Shown: in pieces, positions 7,834 through 19,400 of the stretch
Layout of the letters: every line of letters begins with the position of its first letter
Numbering within the stretch: the first letter of the stretch is position 1
DNA from: Clostridium punense
GTDB lineage: Bacteria > Bacillota > Clostridia > Clostridiales > Clostridiaceae
Reading direction: 5' to 3'
Length of the DNA: 64,000 nt
Assembly (NCBI RefSeq): GCF_017874425.1
Contig: NZ_JAGGLL010000017.1
Coordinates: 41,565-105,564 of the forward strand
Position numbers and translations under genes: made by a program
Notes under the pieces: generated by a model
The model's database searches: none
What the model saw: the letters and a program-made list of their open reading frames with translations, nothing else
Told to the model about the DNA's origin: nothing

Positions 7834-9979
7834 AATAATCTTCTCCTTTCTCGTTTCCTGCTACATAGCTAATTCTTTGAGCTTTAGCAACCTTTTCTTG
7901 TAATCCCGTTATTGAATTTTTTGTAATACCTAATTGCTCATTAGCTGTGTAATAAAGCCATACTCCCCACAGCTCCATCTCTTCCATACTTGCACTTCTT
8001 ACTTTCCTTCTGTTTTCCCTTAATTCTCTTACCTTTCGATTATGCTCCTTATCTCCTAGCCCAAAGATTTTATTTAATTGCCATTTTGACAAATCTGGAG
8101 AATACATAATTGCAGGATTATTTCTTGATGTAATTAAACTATAAGGTCTTGAAATAAGTCTTATTTCATCAACTGTAAGTAAAGCTCTATGAGTAAGGTT
8201 AATACTATGTGAACTTGATGGAGTACTATATTTTCCATGGGAAGCACTTAATGAATAAGTAGCTACTGTGTAATTGCCTAACTTCTTAGATATTTCATCT
8301 AAGGTTTCAAGGTCATCTGCCTGAAGATAAATCCAATTTTCACAGTTGCCCTTTATTGTCTTAGCCACCTCCTTTCCATACTTTTCATCTAGTTGTGCAA
8401 AACTTTGTAAAAATAAATTAAACCTAATTCCTCTACCCCCTCCAACGGTAAGCTTATTTGAGAAATCAGGTATTTGAGCAAAATTTCCAAATTCATCAAG
8501 CAAGAAGTTTACTCTATTTTTTAATCTACCGCCTCTTTCATCTGCACTTTTTACAAGTTCTATATAATGCTGTGATACAAATAAACTTGCTAACGAATAG
8601 TAAGTTGTTTTTTCATCAGGAAGAATAATAAATATGGCTCTTTTCTTATCTCCTGTTTCCTTTGGATTATAATCACTTACATTAGTCATAGAATTTATAA
8701 GTGGATTAGTAAAAAGCCTTAACGTAGTAAGAGCTGCTGTATAAAAGCTTCCTCTTGTTTTACTTGGTGCAACTTCTGATATAGCAAGTAAAGCTTTTGC
8801 AGGATGTGTAGGGCTAAGTTTTTTTACATACTCAACAATAGGCATTGAGTTTCCTACAACCTTACACATTTCACTAATAAAATAATAAACATTGGTCATA
8901 TTTTGATATTTTCGATTTTTCCCTTCTCTATTGTCATAGACAACACTCATAATGGCACTGGCAATAATACTTGCTTCACCATCTGTCCATATTCTTTCAC
9001 CTTTAGGCTCACCTACAAGTTGAGAAGTTAAATCCCATGTAGCATCAATAGCTTTTGCAATATCCTTGTTATCAACTGCTTCAATTACAGGCTCTAAGAA
9101 ATTATATCTATCACTCTTTAATGGATTTTTAAAATCTATAGCAATAACCTCATATCCTAACCTTTCTAAAAACGGATAGGTATATTGATATAACTCTCCC
9201 TTAGGATCACTCAAAACCATACTTTCACCTGCAAGTGCTATATTTCCTATACTTTGAAGTACCACTGTTCTTGTTTTTCCTGAACGAGTTGCACCAATGC
9301 ATAAACTGTGAACATCTTCACCAATAAAAAATATTTTTTCTTTACCACCTTCCTTTCTATAACCAAGTACTACACCACCCTGTGGTAAAAGAGCTTCGTA
9401 ACACTTACAAATACTTTGGGTGGTTTCATTTGAGTTTTCATCATTTCCTTCTTGTTTTCCCAATGTTGATTTTTCTTGAACTTCTTCTTGTTTTTCTTTA
9501 CCTTCTTCTCTTTCATTTTTACATTCACTTCCCTTCATAATTTCACGCAAGTCATCATAGCCTTGCTTAATCAATGTTCTAACTGTGCTTTCATTGACAT
9601 TTAGAATAAAGCTTTCAAAAGCTGAATCCTTCTCTTTTTCACTTAGCCATTCTGCTGAACCAAACTGCTTTTGTCCTGCTGATACTGGTGTAGAGATTTT
9701 AGGTGTTATTTGTTTTAATTCACTTTGATAAGGCTTGTTATTTGCTACAAAGAAAAATATTGCAAATAAAACTACAAAGCCGTTTAGACATAAAAAAAGC
9801 ATCAAGTGTTCTTTACTTGACGCCATGCTTGCTAAACAATATTTAAAATTAGATATTTGTAAAGTTGTTATTTTCTTTGTAAGTAACAAATATACAGTTG
9901 TTGAAAAATAAGCATTAAATAATAGCCCTCCAACTATTATCAGCAAGGAAATAAGTAATTTTTTCTTTTTCGATTTCAA
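7820..9979 (-). CDS. VirD4/TraG-type coupling protein
   Basis: This 719-residue hexameric inner-membrane ATPase brings the relaxase-DNA complex to the secretion channel. It has two N-terminal membrane helices (about 8-30 and 60-80), then an acidic low-complexity linker (about 150-190). The ATPase core has Walker A GATRSGKT at about 228-235 and Walker B NFLLDEFGNF at about 492-500, followed by the GGGRGIRFNLFLQSFAQL element typical of TraG/TraD. The start is TTG at 9979 behind GGAGTGATACC; no nearby ATG fits. It lies between the relaxase gene and the VirB2-like gene. Confidence 0.92.
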   Translation of the reverse strand: MKSKKKKLLISLLIIVGGLLFNAYFSTTVYLLLTKKITTLQISNFKYCLASMASSKEHLMLFLCLNGFVVLFAIFFFVANNKPYQSELKQITPKISTPVSAGQKQFGSAEWLSEKEKDSAFESFILNVNESTVRTLIKQGYDDLREIMKGSECKNEREEGKEKQEEVQEKSTLGKQEGNDENSNETTQSICKCYEALLPQGGVVLGYRKEGGKEKIFFIGEDVHSLCIGATRSGKTRTVVLQSIGNIALAGESMVLSDPKGELYQYTYPFLERLGYEVIAIDFKNPLKSDRYNFLEPVIEAVDNKDIAKAIDATWDLTSQLVGEPKGERIWTDGEASIIASAIMSVVYDNREGKNRKYQNMTNVYYFISEMCKVVGNSMPIVEYVKKLSPTHPAKALLAISEVAPSKTRGSFYTAALTTLRLFTNPLINSMTNVSDYNPKETGDKKRAIFIILPDEKTTYYSLASLFVSQHYIELVKSADERGGRLKNRVNFLLDEFGNFAQIPDFSNKLTVGGGRGIRFNLFLQSFAQLDEKYGKEVAKTIKGNCENWIYLQADDLETLDEISKKLGNYTVATYSLSASHGKYSTPSSSHSINLTHRALLTVDEIRLISRPYSLITSRNNPAIMYSPDLSKWQLNKIFGLGDKEHNRKVRELRENRRKVRSASMEEMELWGVWLYYTANEQLGITKNSITGLQEKVAKAQRISYVAGNEKGEDYFEED

Positions 9980-10002
9980 GGTATCACTCCATTTCTTATT
10001 TT

Positions 10003-10959
10003 TTATCTGGCTTCTCCATTTCCTTTATCCCAATCAAATCCCCTTCCCTTAGTTTCCTCAATAGCCCTTTCCTTTCTAGCCTGTCCTTCAAGAGATGTTA
10101 AAGGATAATGTCCTTGATTATAGTTGGTATCCTCTTTAGATAACATTTGAATGGCAGATAATAAAAGTTCCATTTTTGCTTGAAGCTGTTTTTTAGTTGC
10201 TTGCTGCTCATTTAATTGAAAAGCTTTATTAAGTGCTTCTTTAGTAAATTGTTCTGGTGGATACAGCTTTCTATTTCTACATTTCTTACCGTTAGGAGTA
10301 GTGAAAGTAATATATTTTCTTTCATCGCTCCAATCCACTTTATAACCTAGCTTTTCCATATTCTCAATAAATTCTTCCTTACTTCTACTACCCCATTTGC
10401 ATTGCCTTACTGCTAAGAAAAGCTCATACTTCCAACTTTGCTCTTTATCTTTAGCCCTGTGTTCTCCTCTATTTCTATGGTTTCCTTTAGCTCCATCAAC
10501 AATAATAAGTCCATAATCTCTACATAACTCATCAGAATATTCCTTTAAGCTTTCTAATTGCTCTTTTGATAGCTGCCATTTTCGTCCTGTAGTAAAACTT
10601 ACAGAATTAATGATAAAGTGATTATGCAAATGTTCTTTATCTGTATGAGTAGCATATACAACTTGGAAATCTTTAAAGGCTTCATGTTCTAAAAGTCTTT
10701 TCCCAATTTCATTTATTACTTCTGGAGTAGCTTTATCATGTGGTGAAAAAGACTGTACAAAATGTATAAACTGCCTTCCAGTTTCCTTTTTAAAGTTTTG
10801 CTTAGTCATTACAAACTCATTAAAAGCAGTATCCGGACTACAATCTTTTCCACCAACTAAATGTGGTTCAGTTTTAATAGGATTCTTAATATAATTAATG
10901 GCTCTTTTCATTCCTTTATAGGTGTTATTTGAAGCATTAATAAACTCTATTACAGCCAT
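10003..10959 (-). CDS. MobP-type relaxase (MobA/VirD2 family)
   Basis: This protein nicks oriT and pilots the transferred strand. The 318 residues carry relaxase motif III with its histidine cluster, HTDKEHLHNHFIIN (H105, H110, H112, H114), a second conserved block GRQFIHFVQSF (about 61-71), and candidate nicking tyrosines at 14 and 23. It is short for the family: the C-terminus after the nuclease domain is only about 150 residues, with no helicase or primase domain. The ATG at 10959 follows AAGG by seven bases. It is preceded by mobC (9 bp) and a hairpin-rich spacer, the usual oriT-mobC-relaxase order. Confidence 0.9.
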   Translation of the reverse strand: MAVIEFINASNNTYKGMKRAINYIKNPIKTEPHLVGGKDCSPDTAFNEFVMTKQNFKKETGRQFIHFVQSFSPHDKATPEVINEIGKRLLEHEAFKDFQVVYATHTDKEHLHNHFIINSVSFTTGRKWQLSKEQLESLKEYSDELCRDYGLIIVDGAKGNHRNRGEHRAKDKEQSWKYELFLAVRQCKWGSRSKEEFIENMEKLGYKVDWSDERKYITFTTPNGKKCRNRKLYPPEQFTKEALNKAFQLNEQQATKKQLQAKMELLLSAIQMLSKEDTNYNQGHYPLTSLEGQARKERAIEETKGRGFDWDKGNGEAR

Positions 10960-10968
10960 TTTCTCACC

Positions 10969-11280
10969 TTACTTTTTACGTTTCCTTATAGAAACTAAAT
11001 ACTCCCATAAATCATTTAACAATTTATTTACTGATGTTATATCTGCACAATTTATTTTTCCTTGATGACAAAGCATTGTAAGTTGGTTAAGATTTGTACC
11101 TACCTTTGAAATCTGGTGAGTAAAATCTTTTATTCCATCAATAACTATAATTTCATTATTTAGTGCTGAAGTTATAACGTAATTACTAAAAGTCATATTT
11201 GCACTTTTAGCCTTTTTCTTTATCCGTTCCATTTCATTTTCTGTCATTCTAATGTTGGTCTGTAGGTTTCTTTTTCTCAT
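10969..11280 (-). CDS. MobC-like relaxosome accessory protein
   Basis: This 103-residue protein has a ribbon-helix-helix N-terminus (NIRMTENEMERIKKKAKSA, then TFSNYVITSAL) and the ISKVGTNLNQLT segment that marks MobC proteins. MobC binds oriT and helps the relaxase open the DNA. It is the first gene after the hairpin-rich spacer at 11318-11412 and is followed by the relaxase, as expected. Confidence 0.85.
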   Translation of the reverse strand: MRKRNLQTNIRMTENEMERIKKKAKSANMTFSNYVITSALNNEIIVIDGIKDFTHQISKVGTNLNQLTMLCHQGKINCADITSVNKLLNDLWEYLVSIRKRKK

Positions 11281-11317
11281 CCATTCCCTCCTTGCTGCAA
11301 AGAATTTATTTAAAAAG

Positions 11318-11412
11318 GGGCGTGGGGATTCCCCACTCTTAACAAGCTATTGGCTATACCAATAGGAAGCTTGCCCTCACCAAAGCCATAGGCTTTGACT
11401 TTGGCCTTTTAG
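11318..11412. other. Candidate origin of transfer (oriT) with three hairpins
   Basis: The 133-bp spacer between the toprim gene and mobC holds three inverted repeats in a row. These are GTGGGG-ATT-CCCCAC (11322-11336); CTATTGG-ctata-CCAATAG (11347-11365) nested in a longer CAAGC/GCTTG stem (11343-11373); and CAAAGCC-ATA-GGCTTTG (11381-11397). It is visibly more GC-rich than its surroundings. Stacked inverted repeats directly upstream of mobC and a relaxase gene are the usual look of oriT. The nic site is not identified. Some hairpins could also terminate the upstream transcript. Confidence 0.6.
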
Positions 11413-11413
11413 G

Positions 11414-12391
11414 TCATTGAGAAATAAATAATTCATCTTCTGCAACTACATGTGGTGCTGTATTCTCTGTAGTTTCCACATATGATTTACCCATATTTAT
11501 AAGCTGTTCATTAAAATCCTTACCTTGTGGCAAATGTCTTACTATCTTGTACCTATCCCTATATTTTTCTCTTATCTGCTGACATGCAAAATGCCCTGCT
11601 TCGTCATTGTCGAGGCAGAGCATTATTTTAGTTATATTAGGATTTTCTTTAAGATAATATTCAAGAGCTTTATCAGCGACACCTCCAAGAGAAATACAGT
11701 GGCTTTCAAAACCTTTAATATTATGCTTTTTAATCAATGTTAAATAGCTCATTAGATCAATAGGAGCTTCAAATACACATACTGTATCATTAGTTCCAAA
11801 CCTACAAAACGGATAAGTTTTATCTGAATTCTTTACATCACATCTAAAGGATTTACCTGAAGTGTTGGTGCTTCTTACACTAGCATATTTAGGCTGTGCT
11901 TCATTATCATAGCCTACAAAAACACAGCTTCCATGTTTATTTTCATAAAGCTTATCCTTTTTCACAAATTCATAAACTATTTCTTTATCAATATTTCTAG
12001 TGTTTATTAGGTAAGCGAATATATGCTTAAAGGTGCTATTTTTTTCTGGTAAAATAAATTCTCCTTTTTCTTCTTCTATATTTTCAGCTCTAGGTGGTGC
12101 ATACCTTACAACTTCATTATCTATATTAAGTAGCTTTTTTATCGCTTCTACCCAAGTTTTGCCCTCCATTTTCATAACAAATTGAATTGCTCCACCACCT
12201 TTATTTTGAGAAAACCAGTTCCACTTATGACCATTACCATGAATATATAAACCACCATAACCTTGAATTTTAAAGGATTTTGGAGTAACTTGTTTTACTG
12301 CATATCCTATGCTTTCGGCATAGCTTATAATATTTACACTATCTGCAAGAGCAATTTGTTCATCTGTAAATCTCAATTTTTCTCTTGTCAT
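11414..12391 (-). CDS. Toprim / DUF3991-type DNA-processing protein
   Basis: This protein of about 325 residues resembles the DUF3991-toprim proteins common in Firmicute ICEs. The N-terminal part resembles a primase zinc-ribbon fold without its cysteines (HKWNWFSQNKGGGAIQFV). The central and C-terminal part is a toprim domain, with the acidic element VCVFEAPIDLMSYL and the DxD-like CLDNDEAG. Toprim domains act in primases and topoisomerases, so a role in replicating or processing the element is likely but unproven. The start is set at the ATG at 12391; an in-frame GTG at 12403 overlaps the ribosome binding site. Confidence 0.75.
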   Translation of the reverse strand: MTREKLRFTDEQIALADSVNIISYAESIGYAVKQVTPKSFKIQGYGGLYIHGNGHKWNWFSQNKGGGAIQFVMKMEGKTWVEAIKKLLNIDNEVVRYAPPRAENIEEEKGEFILPEKNSTFKHIFAYLINTRNIDKEIVYEFVKKDKLYENKHGSCVFVGYDNEAQPKYASVRSTNTSGKSFRCDVKNSDKTYPFCRFGTNDTVCVFEAPIDLMSYLTLIKKHNIKGFESHCISLGGVADKALEYYLKENPNITKIMLCLDNDEAGHFACQQIREKYRDRYKIVRHLPQGKDFNEQLINMGKSYVETTENTAPHVVAEDELFISQ

Positions 12392-12417
12392 AAACCCTAT
12401 CACTCCTATACCATGAT

Positions 12418-13134
12418 TTATTCAAGCTCCAATTCCTCATCTTCAATATCCATAGAATAAACTATTTCTTCTTCCTTTGTAGCTTCTACAATTTCAAAAG
12501 GCTCATAATTTGCTCCTGCCTGTGCACTGCTTGGCATGTATCCCTTTTCTGCCATTGAAGTATATTTTGTATCTGCCACAATAATGTGATCATGTATTCT
12601 AATTTCTAGTGGATGAAATATATCTACAAGCCTTTGTGTCATGTTTTTATCTTCATTAGATGGCATTATTGAACCTCCTGGATGGTTATGGGCTATAAGC
12701 ATTGATTTACAATCACAAGCTAAAGCCTGCTTTAATATTTCTCTTGGATAAACTACTGCTTGTGCTACTGTTCCCTCCGATACTACACTTGAATGAATAA
12801 TGTTATTTCCTGAATCTAAAAAAGCAACCATGAACTTTTCTTTGTCTTTCTTACCACTAAGTAAGGGTACAAAGTAAGCTCCTGCTTGCTCTGGTGATGT
12901 TATCTTTATTTTATTTTCGCTTTCATGGGATTTTAACAAATTATACGAAGCTATAAATTCATTTAGTAATCCTATCTTTTGAAGCTGTTTTTCATTAGGC
13001 TCTATAATACGTGGATGCTCTAAAATATTAAATGGACTATTATCTTTTGCATATTCTTTAATTTTTTTCATAGGAATACCTGTTAATGTAGTTAGTCCTT
13101 TTAGAAAATTTTCTGTGTGTGGCATATTCTTCAT
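12418..13134 (-). CDS. RadC-like JAB/MPN metalloprotein
   Basis: This 238-residue protein has a C-terminal JAB/MPN domain: glutamate near 120, AHNHPGGSIMPSNED with H149, H151 and D162 as zinc ligands, and the usual HDHIIVAD strand afterwards. RadC-type JAB proteins are very frequent in ICEs, plasmids and phages; the biochemical role remains unsettled. The N-terminal 75 residues are helical and unassigned. The ATG overlaps the stop of the upstream gene as TAATG. The last 30 residues are acidic. Confidence 0.85.
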   Translation of the reverse strand: MKNMPHTENFLKGLTTLTGIPMKKIKEYAKDNSPFNILEHPRIIEPNEKQLQKIGLLNEFIASYNLLKSHESENKIKITSPEQAGAYFVPLLSGKKDKEKFMVAFLDSGNNIIHSSVVSEGTVAQAVVYPREILKQALACDCKSMLIAHNHPGGSIMPSNEDKNMTQRLVDIFHPLEIRIHDHIIVADTKYTSMAEKGYMPSSAQAGANYEPFEIVEATKEEEIVYSMDIEDEELELE

Positions 13135-13400
13135 TAAATAGCACCCCCATTCTTATCATTTTTAAGCATCTCTTTTTCATCATCTAAAGCTTCAATAATT
13201 TGCTCTAAGCTTTCAAGTTTTTCTAATACATCATAAGGTAAATCCATTAATTCAATATCATTTAGGAAATTATCTACCCCAAAGTTTTCAATGTATCCTG
13301 TAATTTTTTCTTCAGTATCAATATCCAGCTCAAGAAGCTGTCCAAGCAAAGAACTTATATATTTATACTCTGTTAGATTAATTCTCCTTTGTTTATTCAT
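13134..13400 (-). CDS. Small acidic hypothetical protein
   Basis: This protein of 88 residues is mostly helical and acidic (LELDIDTEEKITGYIENFG..., ending in a lysine-rich tail). The frame could begin at GTG 13409, but the ATG at 13400 has AAAGG eight bases upstream and is preferred. It lies between the giant helicase gene and the RadC-like gene and is coupled to the latter. I do not recognise a family; no function is assigned. Confidence 0.55.
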   Translation of the reverse strand: MNKQRRINLTEYKYISSLLGQLLELDIDTEEKITGYIENFGVDNFLNDIELMDLPYDVLEKLESLEQIIEALDDEKEMLKNDKNGGAI

Positions 13401-13425
13401 CTGTTTCACCTTTCCTTTACAATTT

Positions 13426-16400
13426 TTATATAGCTATTTCTTCATCTTCCCGCTCTACATCAATAGCAGCTTCATCATCTACTGAATTTAATGTATCTTC
13501 ATCAACTAAAACCTCCTCATCCTTTTTATTCATATCAAGAAGCGTATTAAGTTCAAATTGCCTTGCAACTTTCACCTTTAACTCTTCTTCATACTGAAAT
13601 GGTTTTTCATATTCTATCTTTGACTGCTGTAAGTTTCTTTGATATTCTTCAATTTTATCTTCAATGCTGCTTAACTTATTTTCAAGATTATTTAGTGCAT
13701 TTTCAATCCTTATCATATTTCCATGTGGACTATCTCCAAGTTCTACAGTATATTTTGAATTTCCATGAAGTATAAGCTCTACTTTTTCATAAAATATATT
13801 TCTTCTTAGCATTAAATCAAAGCCTCTATAAGTACCGATATGAAGTTCTTCTCCTTTAGGAATTTTTGAAGATAAGGCTTCCATCATTGTCCCTGCCTTT
13901 TCTCTTTCATCAAATAATTTACCATTAATAGTAATAGCAAAATCATTAATCTTGTTCATATCACGCTTATTAATATCTTTAATAACACATTCAAGTTGCT
14001 GTTTTGCTTCATTTATAAGCTTTGGGTATTTAAAAGTAAAGTTATCTTGCATAGTGTATTTTTGATTATCATAGGCAGATTTTAATACTCTAAGCCTTGA
14101 TACTTCATTATCAATATCCATCTTTTCTTTAATTAATGGATTACCTGTTGCAAGAGCTTTTACTTCTGCATAAGAAAGTACTGTTTCATCTACATCCTCA
14201 CAGTTTCTTGCAACGGATTTTGAAGTCATTATTTGAGAAATAAATTTTTGCTTTTGCTCAACTATTTGCCATAGATAAGAATCAAAGGTGTTCTTAGTAA
14301 CATACCTGTAAATATTAACTTCACTATTCATATTTCCTTGTCTTAAAATTCTTCCTTCACGTTGCTCTATATCACTTGGTCTATATGGACAATCTAAATG
14401 ATGAAGTGCTATAAGTCTGTCTTGAATATTAGTTCCTGTTCCCATCTTAGGTGTACTTCCTATAATTACTCTTTTGTTTCCTGACCTCATATCAGAAAAA
14501 ATTTGCTCACGTTGAATTTCATTTTTAGCATCATGGATAAAGCAAACTTCATCTTCTGGAACTCCTCTCCTCATAAGCTCTTGTTTTACATAATCATAAA
14601 CAGAAAAACGCCCATCACTATTAGGCGTTCCTACATCACAAAAGACTATTTGAGTTCCTTTTATATCTTGTGATTTTGAGTATTCTTCATAAATATTTTC
14701 AATACATTGATTAACCTTAGATGCAGGATCATTTATAGCATTAATATCTAAAAGCCTTGGGTCTGTACCAAGTAATCTTGCTTCATTAGTTATCTTAAGC
14801 ATATTATCACTAGATGGGTCTACCATACCATTCCTTATTCTCTCAGCCCTTTCTACAAACTCCATCATTACATCTTGGATAAATTCATTTGGCTCTGATG
14901 CTGCAAGTATATAATTATCATTCTTCAGTTTTGGTACTGGTAGCTGTAGCACATCTGACGTTTGCACATCTGCAATATTTTTAAATAATGTCATTAGTTC
15001 AGGTAAATTAGTAAATTTAGAAAATCTACTTCTAAATCTATAACCTGTTCCTTCTGGTGCAAGTTCAAGTGAGGATACAACTTCTCCAAAGCTTGCTGCC
15101 CATGCATCAAAATGATGAATACCACGTCTTTCTAACTCATGGTTTTGAAGATATCTTTGCATTACATACATCTCAGTCATGGAGTTTGAAATAGGAGTTC
15201 CTGTTGCAAAAATTACTCCTCTACCACCATTAACTTCATGGAGATATTGACATTTCATAAGCATATCACTTGCCTTTTTAGCTCTGGTATTAGAGATACC
15301 TGCAACATTACGCATTTTAGAAAACACTGCACAATTTTTATAATAATGTGCCTCATCTACAAACATACAATCGATACCTAGTTCTTCAAAATTAATAACA
15401 TCATCTTTTTTAGAAGCATCTAATAATGATTTTAGCTCACTTTCAAGTCCTTTTTTAAATTTCTCCATTTGCTTTATAGACCAGTTTTCACCACGCTCCC
15501 TTTTAGTTTGTTCAATAGCATAAGTCATTTGCTCAATCTGATAATTTAGCATTCGCTCTTGTCTTTCCTTAGAGATTGGTATTTTTTCAAATTGACTATG
15601 ACCAATAATAATTGCATCATAAGCTCCTGTAGCAATTCTACTTACAAACTTCCTTCTATTTTGTTTTTGAAAGTCCTTTTTAGTGGTTACAAGGATATTT
15701 GCAGAAGGATAAAGCCTTAAAAACTCTGCCCCCATTTGCTCTGTTAAATGATTAGGTACTACATATATACTCTTCTTTGCAAGTCCCAATCTTTTAAGTT
15801 CCATACCACTTGCTATCATTTCAAAACTCTTACCTGCACCAACACAGTGGGCAAGTAATGTACTTCCTCCATAAAGTATTCTTGCTATAGCATTTACTTG
15901 ATGTTTTCTAAGCTTAATATCAGGATTCATTCCTGCAAAAGTTAGGTGTGAACCATCATATTCTCTTAATCTGATGTTATTAAAATTTTCATTATAAAAC
16001 TCAACATATTTCTTTCTTCTATCTGGATCTCTAAATAACCAATTTTTAAATTCTTCCTTTAATTGATTTTGCTTTTCTCTTGCCAGCATTGTTTCCTTTT
16101 GATTTAAAACATATCTTATACTATCTCCATCTTCTATTCTATCTTTTACAGTAACTGTTCTAAGATTTAAGCTTTCTTCAATGATATAGTAAGCATTTAT
16201 TCTCTTTGTTCCAAAGGTTTCTGTTGCTGCTATAGAGTTTCCATCTGCACCTTTGTTTTCTATACTCCAAGAAGCATTATAATTATTATAATGGACTTTT
16301 ATTTCATTGTTTGAGTATCGTGAATTTGAATTTTGAAAGTATCTTGGTGTTCCTAAAGTTTCATAAATAAATTTCTCCATATCACCTTCTTCAATCCAAG

Positions 16401-19400
16401 TAGTACCAAGCCTAATATCAATTTCACTTGCTTCAAGTTCTTTAGGCTGCACTTGCTCTAATGCTATTACATTTCCTGTAAATAAAGCTGCATTGGTTTC
16501 TGCATATACTTTAGCAATTCTAAGCTTTTGCCTTACATTTCCGCTTAAATATTCATCTTGTGGTTCCCATCCTTTTAAAATATCATCTTTATCATAATGT
16601 TCAGGGTTTAAAAAGATTTGTCCTTTTAGCTCTTCTATAATATTTTCTGGTGAACTATCATAAAGCTCTAACATTAAAGATAAGTCCACCTTACCTTTTT
16701 CATTTAGGCTTACAGTTAATGCTTCAATAGCTGTATCAACTTCTGTAATTTTCTCTAGTGGTCTAATTGTCTGCTTTGTAAACATATCAGCCTTAGTAAC
16801 TTTATTAGCTTCATCAACAACTTCTAATGAGCATAAAAGGGGATAATCATTGTCATCTCTGAATGCTGTGTTATTAGCTCTTGAAGTAATATATCCATAC
16901 TTCTTAACAAAGCTATCATACCTACTATTTAGAACGGCTTGTTTTTCCTTTAATTCTGTTTCAGTACATCCATTGGTTTGAATATCAATGATTTCCCTTG
17001 TAATCTCTCTAACACTATGAAGCCCTTTAATTCGTTCTAAGGTTTTACCTGTTTCATCAATTCTTCTCATAGAAGCATTTTCACGATAATATAAATTTTC
17101 TCCAACAAAAGTGTATGTGTAATTTCTTACATTAGGGTCCGCTGGTATTTCATCTTCTGAATTAATATATTCTCTTTCATAACTACCTATATCAGCATTT
17201 AAGTTTTCAATAGCTTTATTCAACGCTTCTTTAAGGTCAAAGTTTTCATCATCATTAACTAATGCTGTGTATTTACTGCCCTCACCATACATTCTTTGGT
17301 CAAAAATCATTTTACCTAGAAGCATATCTGGATTATCAATAAAATACTCATTTACAGGAATTTTATCTTCTGTTAATCCTATATGAAGCCAATTAGGTTC
17401 ATTTACAGACACTCTTTCACGTTTCTGTAAGAATATAATATCTGTTGTAACATCAGTATTTGCATTAGCTTTAAAAGCTGTATTGGGAAGCCTTATTGCT
17501 CCTATTAAATCAGCTCTTTCAGCAAGATATTTTCTTACTGAACTGTTTTCTTTATCAAGAGTTCCTTTACTTGTAACAAAAGCAACTACTCCTCCTGGTC
17601 TTACTTTATCTAAGGCCTTTGCAAAGAAATAATCATGAATTAAAAAGTTGTGCTTATCATAATTAGGATCATGTAGTTTGTAATCTCCAAAAGGAACATT
17701 ACCAATAGCTACATCAAAGAAGTTATCTGGATAATTACTTTCTTCAAAACCTTGTATTTTAATATTTGCCTTTTGATATAACTGCTTTGATATTCTTCCT
17801 GAAATATCATCAAGCTCTACTCCATAAAGCTTTGAGCCTTCCATACTTTCTGGTAAGGTTGAAAAGAAATTTCCCACTCCCATAGCTGGCTCTAATATAT
17901 TGCCTAACTTAAATCCAAATTTCTCAATAGCTTTATACATAGCTTCAATAACTATTGGTGAAGTATAGTGAGCATTAGGTGTAGATGCCCTAGCTGATGA
18001 ATATTCTTCAGGTGTTAATAAAGATTTCAGCTCTGCATATTCGTTATTCCATCCACCTGAATTTATATCAAAGGCTTGCGGCATTCCACCCCATCCAACA
18101 TACTTTGCTAGTATCTTTTGTTCTTCTGCTGTTGCAAATCTATTTTCTTCTTCAATAACCTTTAAAGTTTTAATAGCTTCAACATTATTTCTAAACTTTG
18201 TCTTAAGTCCACCAACTCCAATTTCATCTTCTGGACTATATTTATAATTTATAGGCTTATGTTTTTCTATAGCTATCTTTTCTTCATTTGTTTTAATTTC
18301 TTTCAAAACAGTATCTTCTTCATTACTTTTATCTTTTTTATTTTCTGGCATTAAAAAAGAGCCACCATTAAGTGACTCAATAAAGTTCGTTTGTATTTTA
18401 TTGTCTATCTGATTTGATACACTATCTCCAATAGAACTATTTCTTCTGCTGTCTGTTTCACTTGTTCCCTGTACTTGAAGCTCTCCATGGTGTTCTTTGG
18501 ATTTTTTATTGGATTTGTCTTCAATATCTGTTCCATTATTAACTCCAGTTTCCCATAGGCTTCCTTGTTCACCTTGTGCATTGTCGGCATCAGTTCCCCC
18601 TTTGCCAAAAGTAAGCTGTATCTGTTCGGATGATTTTCCTTCAGATAATTCAGTGCCATCTGTCCATACTTCCCTAATGGCTTCTCGTCTGCTTCCTTGT
18701 CCTTGGATATTTGAATCTCTGGATAAAATATCCCCTCTACTTCCTTGTAATTCATTGCTAATGCTTCTTTCATTATTTCTCTCACTCCTTTTTTCTCTAA
18801 TAATTAGATTTACTTCACTTTCAATTTCTCTTAGAATTTCTTGGGATATACTACATACTGCATTGCCTAAACGGAAAGTAAGTGGCAATGTATTAAAATG
18901 TGTAATCAATCTAAAACTGTTATCATCATTGTAAATAGGAGAGTCTATACCACATCTTTTAGCTACCATATAATGACTACTTTCAATAATAGTTTGAGCA
19001 AAACAACTTATAAGCCCTTCCATAGGTAAATCTTGAAGCCATGTATTTTGGGTATCATTTTCAAAATCTGCAAAGCTATTTTCAAGACTTGCATTAACCT
19101 TCATTTCAACCAATTCTCCAATTAAACCCTCTAAATCATTATGTGAAAAATCGTATTTTTTATTAAGCTTGTCTATAAGCGAAGGAGTAATGTTATTATT
19201 TAAACTCCACAACTTAGGAATTGTATGTGGCTCACCATTAGTATCTTTAACATCAAATAAGTACTCAAGCTTTAAACTTGGCTTAGAAGTATCAAAAACT
19301 GCAATACTTCTTGTTCCTCTATTGATATACCTTCCTATCTTTCTATTCCAAATTTCCATGTTAGCAACCATTGTTGCATCAGGTCTTTGAGCATAAATTA

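Noticed and set aside
18497..18934. 145-codon plus-strand ORF opposite the helicase gene
   Set aside because: It is antisense to the helicase and TnpV-like frames, has hydrophobic low-complexity composition and no ribosome binding site; it is a shadow.
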